A stretch of 64,000 nt of DNA, from NCBI RefSeq assembly GCF_001258055.1, contig NZ_CVRM01000032.1:124001-188000 (forward strand). The letters are read 5' to 3'. Both the position numbers and the translations under genes were made by a program. This document shows, one piece after another, positions 45,257-54,029 of this stretch (positions within the stretch are counted from its first letter, which is position 1; each line of letters begins with the position of its first letter). Below the pieces are notes generated by a model that searched no databases, was not told the DNA's origin, and saw only the letters and a list, made by a program, of their open reading frames with translations. The stretch is from Phaeobacter italicus. GTDB taxonomy: Bacteria > Pseudomonadota > Alphaproteobacteria > Rhodobacterales > Rhodobacteraceae.

Positions 45257-46479
45257 TTTTTCAGGCGACGGTCACGAGCAGCCAGAAGCTTCAGGCGCAG
45301 CGCGTTCAGCTGGATGAAGCCAGCGGCGTCTTCCTGGTTATAGGCGCCTGCATCTTCTTCGAAGGTCACATGTGCCTCGGAGTAGAGCGAATGTTCGGAA
45401 TCGCGCGCCACCACAAAGACAGAGCCCTTGTAGAGCTTCAGGGTGACGGTGCCGGTTACATGCTCTTGGCTCTTGTCGATCAGCGCCTGCAGCATCTCAC
45501 GTTCCGGGCTGTACCAGAAACCGTTGTAGATCAGCTCTGCATAGCGCGGCATGATCGAATCCTTCAGGTGACCTGCGCCACTGTCCAGAGTGATCTGTTC
45601 AATGCCACGGTGCGCCTGCAGAAGGATGGTGCCACCGGGCGTTTCGTAGATGCCGCGGGACTTCATGCCGACAAAGCGATTTTCCACGAAATCAAGACGG
45701 CCGATGCCATGCTTGCGACCGTATTCATTCAGAGCCGTCAGAATGGTTGCGGGGCTCATTGCCTCGCCGTTGATCGATACGGCGTCGCCTTTTTCAAAGC
45801 CAACGGTGATGATTTCGGGGGTGTCCGGTGCGTCCTCGGGGTTGACGGTGCGCTGGTAGACGTAATCCGGTGCCTGTTCTGCGGGGTCTTCCAGGACCTT
45901 GCCCTCGGACGAGGTGTGCAGGAGGTTTGCATCAACCGAGAAGGGCGCTTCGCCGCGCTTGTCCTTGGCGATCGGAATCTGATGTTGTTCAGCAAACTCG
46001 ATCAGCTTGGTCCGGCTGGAGAGATCCCATTCGCGCCAGGGGGCGATGACCTTGATGTCGGGGTTCAGCGCATAGGCGGCCAGTTCGAAACGCACCTGGT
46101 CGTTGCCCTTGCCGGTGGCACCGTGTGCAACAGCGTCAGCACCGGTTTCAGCAGCGATTTCCACCAGACGTTTGGAGATCAGCGGGCGCGCAATGGAGGT
46201 GCCGAGCAGATACTCGCCCTCGTAAAGAGCGTTGCCACGGAACATCGGGAATACGAAATCGCGCACAAATTCTTCGCGGACGTCTTCGATGTAGATGTTT
46301 TCGGGTTTGATCCCGAGCATCTCTGCCTTTTTGCGGGCCGGGTCCAGTTCCTCGCCCTGGCCGAGATCGGCCGTAAAGGTGACAACCTCGCAGCCGTATT
46401 CGGTCTGCAGCCATTTCAGGATGATCGATGTATCAAGGCCGCCGGAGTAGGCCAGCACAACTTTCTTGGGCGCGGACAT
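45253..46479 (-). CDS. argG: Argininosuccinate synthase
   Basis: 408 residues. It condenses citrulline and aspartate with ATP in arginine synthesis. The N-type ATP-pyrophosphatase loop is [15 protein letters not shown]. The substrate motif [16 protein letters not shown] and the core [13 protein letters not shown] are intact. It is followed by the DUF1810 gene. Confidence 0.96.
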   Translation of the reverse strand: MSAPKKVVLAYSGGLDTSIILKWLQTEYGCEVVTFTADLGQGEELDPARKKAEMLGIKPENIYIEDVREEFVRDFVFPMFRGNALYEGEYLLGTSIARPLISKRLVEIAAETGADAVAHGATGKGNDQVRFELAAYALNPDIKVIAPWREWDLSSRTKLIEFAEQHQIPIAKDKRGEAPFSVDANLLHTSSEGKVLEDPAEQAPDYVYQRTVNPEDAPDTPEIITVGFEKGDAVSINGEAMSPATILTALNEYGRKHGIGRLDFVENRFVGMKSRGIYETPGGTILLQAHRGIEQITLDSGAGHLKDSIMPRYAELIYNGFWYSPEREMLQALIDKSQEHVTGTVTLKLYKGSVFVVARDSEHSLYSEAHVTFEEDAGAYNQEDAAGFIQLNALRLKLLAARDRRLKK

Positions 46480-46595
46480 GGGATTTCCTCTTGATCAGAA
46501 CGCCAGCGGCCTATCCGGTTTTTACCGGAAGGGCAAGGTTTTCCCCATATCGGAACCGGGACTTTGACATTATGGTCGCGATGATTGACTGACGT

Positions 46596-46615
46596 AGTAT
46601 TTGGAGCAAGATGAC
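46596..46615 (+). repeat. Interspersed element core, copy C, used as a gene start
   Basis: AGTATTTGGAGCAAGATGAC, one base different from copy B. Here GGAG is the ribosome site and ATG (46611) the start codon of the downstream membrane protein. The upstream hairpin and GCCTGCGGCG block are absent. Confidence 0.6.
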
Positions 46616-47366
46616 AGTGATCGGCTGGAAGCTATTTATCCACTCTGTGAACATGGTTCTTCACAACATTCCACAGTTGCTGCGGATCTTTCTTGTGCCC
46701 GCGCTGATAGCGTTGGCGATCGCCTATTTGGCCATTGGTGGCCTGCTTGGCGATGTCGGACTTCAGGCGCGAGGGTTTGACGGCGACATGTTCTTTTCAG
46801 TTCTCTGGCGCATCGTTGGACTGTGGCTGGTGATTGGACTGATTGGCGCGTGGACCGTGGTGGCCTGGCATCGCTACGTCCTACTGGAAGAACATCCGCA
46901 GGGGTGGATTCCAGCTTTGCACAAGGCGGAGATGGGCAACTATATCTTGGGTCTGATCAAGCTGTTTTTAATCGGAATTCTGTTCTACTCTGTCTTGGCA
47001 TTTATCGGGCCTGCATTCGTCCAGAGTTTCGGGATGGTTGGCCTGTACCTGTTGTTGGCCGCTGGCGGGCTGATTGCGATATTCATGTTCAGGTTTGCCT
47101 TGGTCCTGCCGGCGGCGGCGCTTGGAAAACCTATTGGTGTGAGCGAGTCATCGGCACTGACGACCGGTGCATTTGGTACGTTGTTCGTGCTCGGTGTTTG
47201 TCTTTTTGGTCTGCAGCTCGTGGCCGAACTGATCCTGTTCCTTGTGGCTGATGCTGTGCTTATCGCGATGGTTCTTGACATAGCCTTCTCTGTTGTGCTT
47301 GCGGTCTTGAATATCAGCGCTCTCACCACGCTTTACGGCTACTACGTCGAGAAACGGCCGATCTGA
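46611..47366 (+). CDS. Polytopic inner-membrane protein of unknown function
   Basis: 251 residues with about six hydrophobic segments separated by short loops, for example LLRIFLVPALIALAIAYLAI and LLLAAGGLIAIFMFRFALVL. A loop around residues 85-105 (WHRYVLLEEHPQGWIPAL) is the most polar part. No transporter or enzyme motif is recognised. Its ribosome site and start codon come from an interspersed-element core. Confidence 0.7.
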   Translation: MTVIGWKLFIHSVNMVLHNIPQLLRIFLVPALIALAIAYLAIGGLLGDVGLQARGFDGDMFFSVLWRIVGLWLVIGLIGAWTVVAWHRYVLLEEHPQGWIPALHKAEMGNYILGLIKLFLIGILFYSVLAFIGPAFVQSFGMVGLYLLLAAGGLIAIFMFRFALVLPAAALGKPIGVSESSALTTGAFGTLFVLGVCLFGLQLVAELILFLVADAVLIAMVLDIAFSVVLAVLNISALTTLYGYYVEKRPI

Positions 47367-47438
47367 TCGGCGGTATTCTTCAGTATGCTTTGACCTTGCC
47401 CCCTTGTCTTGGGGGCGGGGTTGGGTCACTCAAGTGAT

Positions 47439-48665
47439 ATGAGTGATTTTTCGACCCAGGCCCGCGCTGCAGAACAGGCCATGCGCGATGTGTTTCCCAC
47501 AACACCGCTGCAACGAAATGCGTTGCTGTCAGACCGGTTCGGTGCGGAGATTTATCTGAAACGCGAGGATCTGAGCCCTGTGCGCTCCTACAAGATCCGA
47601 GGCGCGTTCAACGCGATGCGCAAACAGCCGGATCAGGATCTCTTCGTCTGTGCGTCGGCCGGGAATCATGCGCAGGGCATGGCCTATATGTGCCGGGAGC
47701 TGGGCAAGCGGGGTGTGATTTTCATGCCGGTGACAACCCCCCAGCAGAAGATTCAGAAGACCCGCATGTTTGGCGGTGATAGCGTCGAGATTCATTTGGT
47801 CGGAGACTATTTTGACGACACGCTGGCCGCGGCGCAGCAATGGTGCGCAGAAGAGGGCGGTCATTTCCTGTCTCCCTTTGACGATGCGGACGTGATCGAG
47901 GGGCAATCCTCTATCGCGGTGGAAATCGAAGCCCAGTTGGGTCATGCGCCGGATCACGTGATCCTGCCTGTTGGTGGCGGCGGCATGTCGTCTGGTGTGA
48001 AGCGCTGGTTTGGTGATCGGGTCCACTGCCTGTTTGCGGAACCCTCCGGAGGGGCCTGCCTGCGGGCAGCCCTGGCTTCGGGTGCGCCAGTTGCGCTTGA
48101 TCATGTCGATACCTTTGTGGATGGGGCTGCGGTGGGTCGGATTGGCGCGCAACCCTTTGAGATCCTCAAGGATGTCCCTTTGCCGGACGTTTTGTCGATT
48201 GATGAGGATCGCATCTGCACCACCATGCTGGAAATGCTCAACGTTGAAGGCGTTGTTCTGGAACCTGCGGGGGCGCTGGCGATCGAAGCGCTCAAGGATG
48301 TGCGGTCCTGGATTCGCGGCAAGACGGTGGTTTGCCTGACCTCGGGGGGGAATTTCGATTTCGAGCGTCTGCCAGAGGTCAAGGAACGTGCGCAGCGCTA
48401 CATGGGCCTGAAGAAGTACTTTCTGCTGCGTCTGCCGCAGCGTCCCGGCGCCTTGAAGGAGTTCTTGGGGATTCTGGGCCCGGATGACGACATCGCCCGT
48501 TTTGAATACATGAAAAAATCCGCCCGTAATTTCGGCTCTGTGCTGATCGGGATTGAAACCAAGCAGCCAGAGAATTTCGCGGATCTCTATGCCCGCCTGG
48601 ACGCGGCGGGCTTTGCCTATACGGATATCACCAAGGATGAGACGCTGGCACAGTTCGTGATCTGA
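47439..48665 (+). CDS. ilvA: Threonine ammonia-lyase (biosynthetic threonine dehydratase)
   Basis: 408 residues from the ATG at 47439. It converts threonine to 2-oxobutanoate, the first step of isoleucine synthesis. The PLP lysine is in SYKIRGAFN, the phosphate loop in LPVGGGGMSSG, and a single C-terminal ACT-like regulatory domain (about 325-408, LKKYFLLRLPQRPGALKEF) is present, shorter than the double domain of E. coli IlvA. Confidence 0.93.
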   Translation: MSDFSTQARAAEQAMRDVFPTTPLQRNALLSDRFGAEIYLKREDLSPVRSYKIRGAFNAMRKQPDQDLFVCASAGNHAQGMAYMCRELGKRGVIFMPVTTPQQKIQKTRMFGGDSVEIHLVGDYFDDTLAAAQQWCAEEGGHFLSPFDDADVIEGQSSIAVEIEAQLGHAPDHVILPVGGGGMSSGVKRWFGDRVHCLFAEPSGGACLRAALASGAPVALDHVDTFVDGAAVGRIGAQPFEILKDVPLPDVLSIDEDRICTTMLEMLNVEGVVLEPAGALAIEALKDVRSWIRGKTVVCLTSGGNFDFERLPEVKERAQRYMGLKKYFLLRLPQRPGALKEFLGILGPDDDIARFEYMKKSARNFGSVLIGIETKQPENFADLYARLDAAGFAYTDITKDETLAQFVI

Positions 48666-48686
48666 CGAACCCGTGCCGTCGTGAAA

Positions 48687-49010
48687 TCAGAGGTGGCTGG
48701 CCTGATCGCGCAGAAACTCTGTTTTGGAGCCCTGATAGCTTGCGATGATTTCAGGGACATTGACGGCAGCCGCCTGACCCTGCGCCGACATGCGCTCGCC
48801 TTCCTGGCATAGGGAGGAGAAGTGCTCAAAGCCGAGGTTGAGTGCGCTGCCTTTCAGGAAGTGCAGATCCTGCTCCAACCCGGACCGGTCAGTGGTTTCA
48901 AGTTTTTCGATTACACCTTCGACTTCTTCCAGAAAGATCTCTACAACTTCGCCGAAGTCTTCTGCCCCGACTTCATCCTGGAGCTCTTTGACACGTGACC
49001 AATCAATCAT
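48687..49010 (-). CDS. Histidine phosphotransfer (Hpt) domain protein
   Basis: 107 residues, a single four-helix Hpt domain. The phosphorylated histidine is H50 in DLHFLKGSALNLGF. No receiver or kinase is attached. It would pass phosphate between a hybrid kinase and a response regulator. It is divergent from a response-regulator/PP2C protein, and the two may belong to one circuit. Confidence 0.9.
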   Translation of the reverse strand: MIDWSRVKELQDEVGAEDFGEVVEIFLEEVEGVIEKLETTDRSGLEQDLHFLKGSALNLGFEHFSSLCQEGERMSAQGQAAAVNVPEIIASYQGSKTEFLRDQASHL

Positions 49011-49186
49011 TGTATAAACCTTGTTTTGACATCGCGTTTTACGATTGCTTTACCTATAAATCAGTAAATTACAGGTGAACGGGAGGATAGGGGCATCTTA
49101 GCTAAACTTCACCTCCTGTTAAGTGGAATGCGCGATAGTCGCAGGTGTATAAGGTATTTCGCGCCGTTTTTTGTGGGGTTCACTCG

Positions 49187-50458
49187 GTGTTGCCAGATAG
49201 TTCGATCGAGATAAGCCAAGATGGGCAAGATTCATCGATCCGCCGTGTTCTGGTGGTCGATGACAGCCGCTTGCAGCGACGTATCCTCGTTGCTTCCCTC
49301 AAAAAATGGGGTTTTGAAGTCGTGGAGGCCGAGAGTGGTGAGGCCGCGATGGAGATCTGCCTGGCGGATCCACCTGACCTGATTCTCAGTGACTGGATGA
49401 TGCCGGGGATGAACGGGCTGGAATTTTGCCGCGCCTTCCGGGAACAATCTAAAGACAATTATAGCTATTTTATCCTGCTGACGTCGAAATCAGAAAAGAA
49501 CGAAGTCGCAGAGGGGCTCGATGCGGGGGCAGATGATTTCCTGACCAAGCCGGTCAGCTCTGATGAGCTGCGCGCCCGCATTTCTGCCGGCGAACGTATC
49601 CTTCGGATGCAGCGCGAACTGTCAGAGAAAAACCGGATCGTGTCGGATACGCTGGACGAGCTGCAGCGCGTCTATGATGCTATCGACAAGGATCTGATGC
49701 AGGCACGCAAAATCCAGGAATCGCTTGTTCCTGAGTTGTCGCGTGATTTTGGGTCTTCCACCGTCAGCTTGCTGTTGAAACCCTGCGGGCATATCGGCGG
49801 TGATCTGGTTGGCATGTTCTCACCCGGTGTGAACCGGGTTGGTTTCTATTCTGTCGACGTGTCCGGTCACGGCATTACCTCGGCCATGATGACCGCCCGA
49901 CTGGGTGGGTATCTGTCTTCGACCTATTTCGATCAGAACGTGGGGATGGAAAAGCGGTTCAATCGCTTTTATGCGCTGCGTCAGCCTGAGGAGGTCGCAA
50001 GCCTGCTGAATGCCCGGCTGATCGCTGATACAGGCATCGAAGAATATTTCACCATGGCGTATTGCATCGTCGATCTGCGCAGCGGGATCCTCAAGATGGT
50101 GCAGGCAGGCCACCCTCATCCTTTGCTGATCCGCAAGGATGGCACCACTGAGTTTATCGGCAAGGGTGGCGTTCCCGTCGGTTTGGTTCCTGATATCACC
50201 TACTCGCAAGAAGAGGTGGTGATGGAGAAGGGCGATAGGCTGCTGCTTTACTCCGATGGCTTTACTGAGGCACGGCTGGAAAACGGCGAGATGCTGGAGT
50301 CTGAGGGGCTGGTAGATCTGATTGGCAAATGCAACTCCAACCAGACCGGACAGGAGTTCTTGGACGATCTGTACTGGAACCTGACGCAAGTCATGTCGCC
50401 CGAGTTCGGTCTGGAAGATGACGTTTCCGCGACTCTGTTCGAATACGAAGGCCCGTAA
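49187..50458 (+). CDS. Response regulator with PP2C/RsbU-type phosphatase output (RbaY-like)
   Basis: About 423 residues from the GTG at 49187. A GTG at 49145 is also in frame without a ribosome site, and a TTG lies at 49190. The receiver domain has VLVVDDSRLQRRIL, the phosphoacceptor aspartate in ILSDWMMPGMNG and the lysine in FLTKPVSSDEL. A coiled linker leads to a SpoIIE/PP2C phosphatase with metal-binding GGDLVGMF, DVSGHGITSAMM, YSDGFTEA and EDDVSATLF. Such proteins dephosphorylate an anti-sigma-factor antagonist. RbaY of Rhodobacter capsulatus, tied to gene-transfer-agent control, has this architecture. The antagonist/anti-sigma pair is not in the window. Confidence 0.87.
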   Translation: MLPDSSIEISQDGQDSSIRRVLVVDDSRLQRRILVASLKKWGFEVVEAESGEAAMEICLADPPDLILSDWMMPGMNGLEFCRAFREQSKDNYSYFILLTSKSEKNEVAEGLDAGADDFLTKPVSSDELRARISAGERILRMQRELSEKNRIVSDTLDELQRVYDAIDKDLMQARKIQESLVPELSRDFGSSTVSLLLKPCGHIGGDLVGMFSPGVNRVGFYSVDVSGHGITSAMMTARLGGYLSSTYFDQNVGMEKRFNRFYALRQPEEVASLLNARLIADTGIEEYFTMAYCIVDLRSGILKMVQAGHPHPLLIRKDGTTEFIGKGGVPVGLVPDITYSQEEVVMEKGDRLLLYSDGFTEARLENGEMLESEGLVDLIGKCNSNQTGQEFLDDLYWNLTQVMSPEFGLEDDVSATLFEYEGP

Positions 50459-50489
50459 CCGGGATTTCTTAAATTCTGATCCGTGCTGT

Positions 50490-50521
50490 GGGTCCCCTGA
50501 CGTTCAGGAGGCCCGTTTTTG
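50490..50521 (+). terminator. Terminator of the response-regulator phosphatase gene
   Basis: Eleven-pair stem GGGTCCCCTGA / TCAGGAGGCCC with one mismatch and a three-base loop, then GTTTTT. Confidence 0.7.
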
Positions 50522-50545
50522 TATTTGAACGTAAGGCTTTGATCC

Positions 50546-50992
50546 TCAGGTGAGGGCATTCGCCAGCAGGCTGGCAAAATGACGGTCACCGGCATTTCCC
50601 AGGATGTCCATCGCCAGGTCAGGCGTGATCCACATCGCCTCGTGCAGCGCTTCTGTTGGTGGCCCCATCTGCCGGGCCGGACGGGCGATGTAGATATGAC
50701 AGAGCTTTTCTGCCCAGAGATCATATTCAGGCATATAGGCAAATCGGCGGAACGCTCCGAGCCTGCGCGGGGTGCCAATGGTCCAGCCGGTCTCTTCCAT
50801 CACTTCGCGATGCAGGGCGGGTATGGGGGATTCTCCGGGGTCGATACCGCCGCCAGGCAACTGAATGTCCGGATAGGGATCGGTCTGACAGGTGACCAGC
50901 AACTGCCCGTCACGCGGTAGCAACGCATAAACGCCGGGACGTCGGATGTACTTGCGCGATGTGTCCGGGATTTCTCCAAATCGTCTGATCAA
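50546..50992 (-). CDS. NUDIX hydrolase
   Basis: 148 residues. The NUDIX box GGIDPGESPIPALHREVMEE (then TGW) carries the metal-binding glutamates. The rest matches small NUDIX enzymes with no added domain. The substrate cannot be told from sequence. It stands alone and is divergent from hslO. Confidence 0.88.
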   Translation of the reverse strand: MIRRFGEIPDTSRKYIRRPGVYALLPRDGQLLVTCQTDPYPDIQLPGGGIDPGESPIPALHREVMEETGWTIGTPRRLGAFRRFAYMPEYDLWAEKLCHIYIARPARQMGPPTEALHEAMWITPDLAMDILGNAGDRHFASLLANALT

Positions 50993-51003
50993 AACACTGA
51001 CCC

Positions 51004-51031
51004 CTTCACTCTAATGATGTAAACCTTATAT
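51004..51031 (+). promoter_or_regulatory. Candidate heat-shock-like promoter of hslO
   Basis: CTTCAC (51004-51009), 14 bases, CCTTATAT (51024-51031) running into ATATAGGGCC. It resembles the hslV promoter with a weaker -35. hslO starts 40 bases downstream. Confidence 0.35.
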
Positions 51032-51070
51032 AGGGCCGATATGCCAATCCCCGGCGCGTAAGGAAACCCC

Positions 51071-52072
51071 ATGACACTCGTATCGAAAATCGCGTGGGAC
51101 GACACCGTCCTGCCCTTCCAGCTTGATATTTCGGACATGCGCGGCCGTGTTGCGCGGCTGGATGGCGTGCTCGACGGTATCCTGAAACAACATAACTATC
51201 CTCAGGTCGTTGAGGCGCTTGTCGCCGAAATGGCGCTGTTGACCGCTTTGATCGGCCAGACGGTCAAGCTGCAATGGAAACTGTCACTGCAGGTGCAGTC
51301 GAACGGACCAGTGCGGATGATTGCCACCGACTATTACGCCCCCGAAAAAGAAGGTGAGCCCGCGCGGATCCGTGCCTATGCCAGCTATGACGAAAGCCGA
51401 CTGACCGATGGCGCGCCTTTCGATCAGGTTGGTAGCGGTTATTTTGCGATCCTGATTGACCAGGGTGAGGGCATGAAACCCTACCAGGGGATCACCCCGT
51501 TGGCGGGAGGGTCGCTCGCGGCCTGTGCCGAAGCCTATTTTGCTCAGTCTGAACAGCTGCCGACCCGCTTTTCTCTCAGCTTTGGGCGGTCGTCTGAACC
51601 CGGCACACCGGAACACTGGCGCGCGGGCGGCATCATGCTGCAGCAGATGCCGAAAGCCTCGCCATTTGTGGCTGACGGTGAGGGCAATGGTGACGCCCTG
51701 ACAGCCGAGGATCTCATCAGTGGTGAAGAGGGCGAGAACTGGAACCGGGTCATGCACCTTTTGGCGACGGTTGAAGATCTGGAGCTGATTGGCCCTTCGG
51801 TGTCTCCCACCGATCTGCTGCTGCGATTGTTTCACGAGGAACAACCGCGCGTCTATGACACCCAGCCGGTCAAATTTGGCTGTACCTGTTCCGAAGAACG
51901 CGTGCGCCAAAGCCTGTCGATCTATTCAGCCAAAGAGATCGGCACCATGGTGAATGATGAGGGACGCGTGACCGCGGACTGCCAGTTCTGTAGCGCCCAC
52001 TATGACCTTGATCCTGCAGAGTTGGGGTTTGAGGGCAAGACAAGTGACGCAGATCAGGGCGACAGTGCCTGA
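51071..52072 (+). CDS. hslO: Redox-regulated chaperone Hsp33
   Basis: 333 residues. Hsp33 is activated by oxidative unfolding. The C-terminal zinc switch has its four cysteines in FGCTCSEER and ADCQFCSAHYD. The N-terminal domain has LLTALIGQTVKLQWKLSLQ. The C-terminal tail overlaps the start of the next NUDIX gene. Bacteria usually induce it by heat shock. Confidence 0.95.
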   Translation: MTLVSKIAWDDTVLPFQLDISDMRGRVARLDGVLDGILKQHNYPQVVEALVAEMALLTALIGQTVKLQWKLSLQVQSNGPVRMIATDYYAPEKEGEPARIRAYASYDESRLTDGAPFDQVGSGYFAILIDQGEGMKPYQGITPLAGGSLAACAEAYFAQSEQLPTRFSLSFGRSSEPGTPEHWRAGGIMLQQMPKASPFVADGEGNGDALTAEDLISGEEGENWNRVMHLLATVEDLELIGPSVSPTDLLLRLFHEEQPRVYDTQPVKFGCTCSEERVRQSLSIYSAKEIGTMVNDEGRVTADCQFCSAHYDLDPAELGFEGKTSDADQGDSA

Positions 52073-52661
52073 TCTGGAGCAACAGCTGACCGCAGCGCTG
52101 GGCGCGGTGGGGGATGGGTCGTCTGACTTTGATCTCAACCCCGATGTTACCCTGCCTGCCGATCGCAAATTGCGACCGGCGGGCGTTCTTGTTGCGGTCA
52201 GCACCTATCAGGAGGCCCCACAGGTCATTCTGACAAAGCGTTCTTCAGCGCTGAAGCATCATCCCGGACAGATCGCCTTTGCCGGTGGCAAACAGGATGC
52301 GGCGGATGCAACCGTCGCGGATGCCGCGCTGCGAGAGGCGTGGGAGGAAATCGGCCTGCCACGGGAATTGCCCCGCATACTGGGCAGTCTTCCGCAGCAT
52401 GAAACCGTTACGGGGTTTCAGGTTACGCCTGTGGTGGCCCTGATCGACCGCCCTTTTGAGATCCGCCCAGAGGCGGGGGAAGTTGCTGAAGTTTTCAGTG
52501 TTCCCCTGTCGCATCTGCTGGATCCCGGGAATTACCAGGTTCAGTCTCGCCGCTGGCGGGGTGTTCGGCGGCATTACTTCGCAGTGCCGTATGGTCCCTA
52601 TTACATTTGGGGTGCAACGGCGCGGATGCTGCGTGGGTTGGCTGAACGGATGCAAAGATGA
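52044..52661 (+). CDS. CoA pyrophosphatase-type NUDIX hydrolase (NudL-like)
   Basis: 205 residues from the GTG at 52044, with GAGGG eight bases upstream. An upstream frame start at 52002 lies in hslO and is less likely. The NUDIX box (GGKQDAADATVADAALREAW then EEIGL) is preceded by LTKRSSALKHHPGQIAFAGG, the CoA-specific signature. It would split CoA and derivatives to 4'-phosphopantetheine and ADP. Overlaps cca by 4 bases. Confidence 0.88.
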   Translation: MTQIRATVPDLEQQLTAALGAVGDGSSDFDLNPDVTLPADRKLRPAGVLVAVSTYQEAPQVILTKRSSALKHHPGQIAFAGGKQDAADATVADAALREAWEEIGLPRELPRILGSLPQHETVTGFQVTPVVALIDRPFEIRPEAGEVAEVFSVPLSHLLDPGNYQVQSRRWRGVRRHYFAVPYGPYYIWGATARMLRGLAERMQR

Positions 52662-53809
52662 CGATACTGCGGACAGACTGGTTGGAGGATCCGGACACGC
52701 AGCACGTCTGCAAGGTGCTGAAAGACGGCGGCGCGGATGTGTATTTCGTTGGCGGCTGTGTGCGAAACGCGCTGTTGGGGGCGGGGGCCTCCGACCTCGA
52801 CTTGTGTACCAACATGCGGCCAGAGCGGGTGATTGATCTGGCAGAGACCGCAGGTATCCGGGCCATTCCGACAGGCATTGATCATGGCACTGTGACGCTC
52901 GTGCATAAATCAGTGCCCTATGAAATCACGACCTTTCGGCGGGATGTCGCAACGGATGGTCGCCGGGCGGTCGTTGCCTTTTCCGATTGTATCAAGGAAG
53001 ACGCCGCGCGCCGGGATTTCACCATGAATGCGCTCTATGCGCGCCCAGATGGCGAGGTGGTTGACCCTCTCGACGGGTTGCCGGACCTCATGGCGCGCCG
53101 GGTCAGATTTATTGGTACTGCGGAAAACCGGATCCGTGAGGATTACTTGCGTTCGCTTCGGTATTTCCGGTTTCATGCTTGGTACGGCAATGCTGATCTG
53201 GGGTTTGACCCTGATGCCCTGTCGGCGATTGCGGGCAACCTTGACGGTATTCCGTCCCTTTCTCGAGAGCGGGTAGGCCAGGAATTGGTCAAACTCCTTG
53301 CCGCGCCGGATCCAGCGCCTGCGATTGCCGTGATGCGGCAGATTGGGTTGCTGTCTGTGATTCTGCCGGGAAGTGATGACCGGGCGCTTGCACCGCTCAT
53401 CCACCTTGAGGCGGGGATGCCGCCGGAGCCGATGCGCAGGTTGGCGGCACTAGGTGGCGAAGATCCGCGCGAGGCGCTGAGGCTAAGCAAGGCGCAGGCC
53501 AATATGGTCCAGTTGCTGCGGACAGAGGCGACAGGACCGACCGCACCGGCAGCGCTTGCCTATATGTATGATCAGTCAGTTGCCCGTGATGTCATGCTGC
53601 TGCGGTCGGCTTTGTTAGAGATGCCGCTTCCCCCCATGTTAGAGACTGAACTGAACGCGGGCGCGCAGGCGGTTTTTCCGCTGACAGCACAGGATCTGAT
53701 GCCCGATGTGCAGGGCCCCGCGTTGGGGGTGGCGCTGAAACGGCTGAAATCCGATTGGATCGCGTCGGGCTTTTCTCTGGACAAAGACACGCTCCTCAAA
53801 CGCCTTTAA
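52658..53809 (+). CDS. cca: CCA tRNA nucleotidyltransferase / poly(A) polymerase family
   Basis: 383 residues. It adds or repairs the 3' CCA of tRNA. The head domain has VYFVGGCVRNALLG and the metal-binding SDLDLCT, then the flexible-loop region EITTFRRDV and the RRDFTMNAL motif. The RNA-binding tail contains GTAENRIREDYLRSLRYFRF. Alphaproteobacteria carry this class II enzyme. Confidence 0.93.
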   Translation: MTILRTDWLEDPDTQHVCKVLKDGGADVYFVGGCVRNALLGAGASDLDLCTNMRPERVIDLAETAGIRAIPTGIDHGTVTLVHKSVPYEITTFRRDVATDGRRAVVAFSDCIKEDAARRDFTMNALYARPDGEVVDPLDGLPDLMARRVRFIGTAENRIREDYLRSLRYFRFHAWYGNADLGFDPDALSAIAGNLDGIPSLSRERVGQELVKLLAAPDPAPAIAVMRQIGLLSVILPGSDDRALAPLIHLEAGMPPEPMRRLAALGGEDPREALRLSKAQANMVQLLRTEATGPTAPAALAYMYDQSVARDVMLLRSALLEMPLPPMLETELNAGAQAVFPLTAQDLMPDVQGPALGVALKRLKSDWIASGFSLDKDTLLKRL

Positions 53810-53910
53810 TCCTCTGCCGGGCGTGTGGTGTTCAACCTTGGGGTAATTTAATCCGTGACATGCGGAGCAATCTTTCCTACCTCTATGGGACCAACACGGG
53901 AGGAATACTC

Positions 53911-53937
53911 ATGTATCACGGGATCTGGCACGGCTGA
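53911..53937 (+). CDS. Possible 8-codon leader peptide upstream of the ABC exporter genes
   Basis: ATG to TGA encodes MYHGIWHG, with a strong GGGAGGA six bases upstream. The frame is open further upstream to an ATG at 53860, but that has no ribosome site. Two hairpins, the second terminator-like, follow 13 bases after the stop. The layout is that of an attenuation leader; translation is inferred from the ribosome site only. Confidence 0.3.
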   Translation: MYHGIWHG

Positions 53938-53950
53938 CGTCCACCCCTGT

Positions 53951-53988
53951 CCGACGCAGTCGGTAGGCCATTTCGATGGCCTAGTTTT
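53951..53988 (+). terminator. Tandem hairpin with UUCG tetraloop, terminator or attenuator
   Basis: CCGAC-GCA-GTCGG (53951-53963) abuts TAGGCCAT-TTCG-ATGGCCTA (53964-53983), followed by GTTTT. It lies between cca and the ABC genes. It could simply end the cca transcript or act as an attenuator 46 bases before the exporter start. Confidence 0.6.
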
Positions 53989-54029
53989 GCATGACTATTC
54001 CAAAGGCTCAGTTTTATTGGAGCACCCGT

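Noticed and set aside
47398-47416. Hairpin GCCCCC/GGGGGC before ilvA as a terminator
   Set aside because: No T run follows; may be incidental to the GC-rich leader.
49090-49135. CtrA-like site before the response-regulator phosphatase gene
   Set aside because: On the minus strand TTAA-N7-TGAA is visible but the second half has mismatches; too weak to claim.
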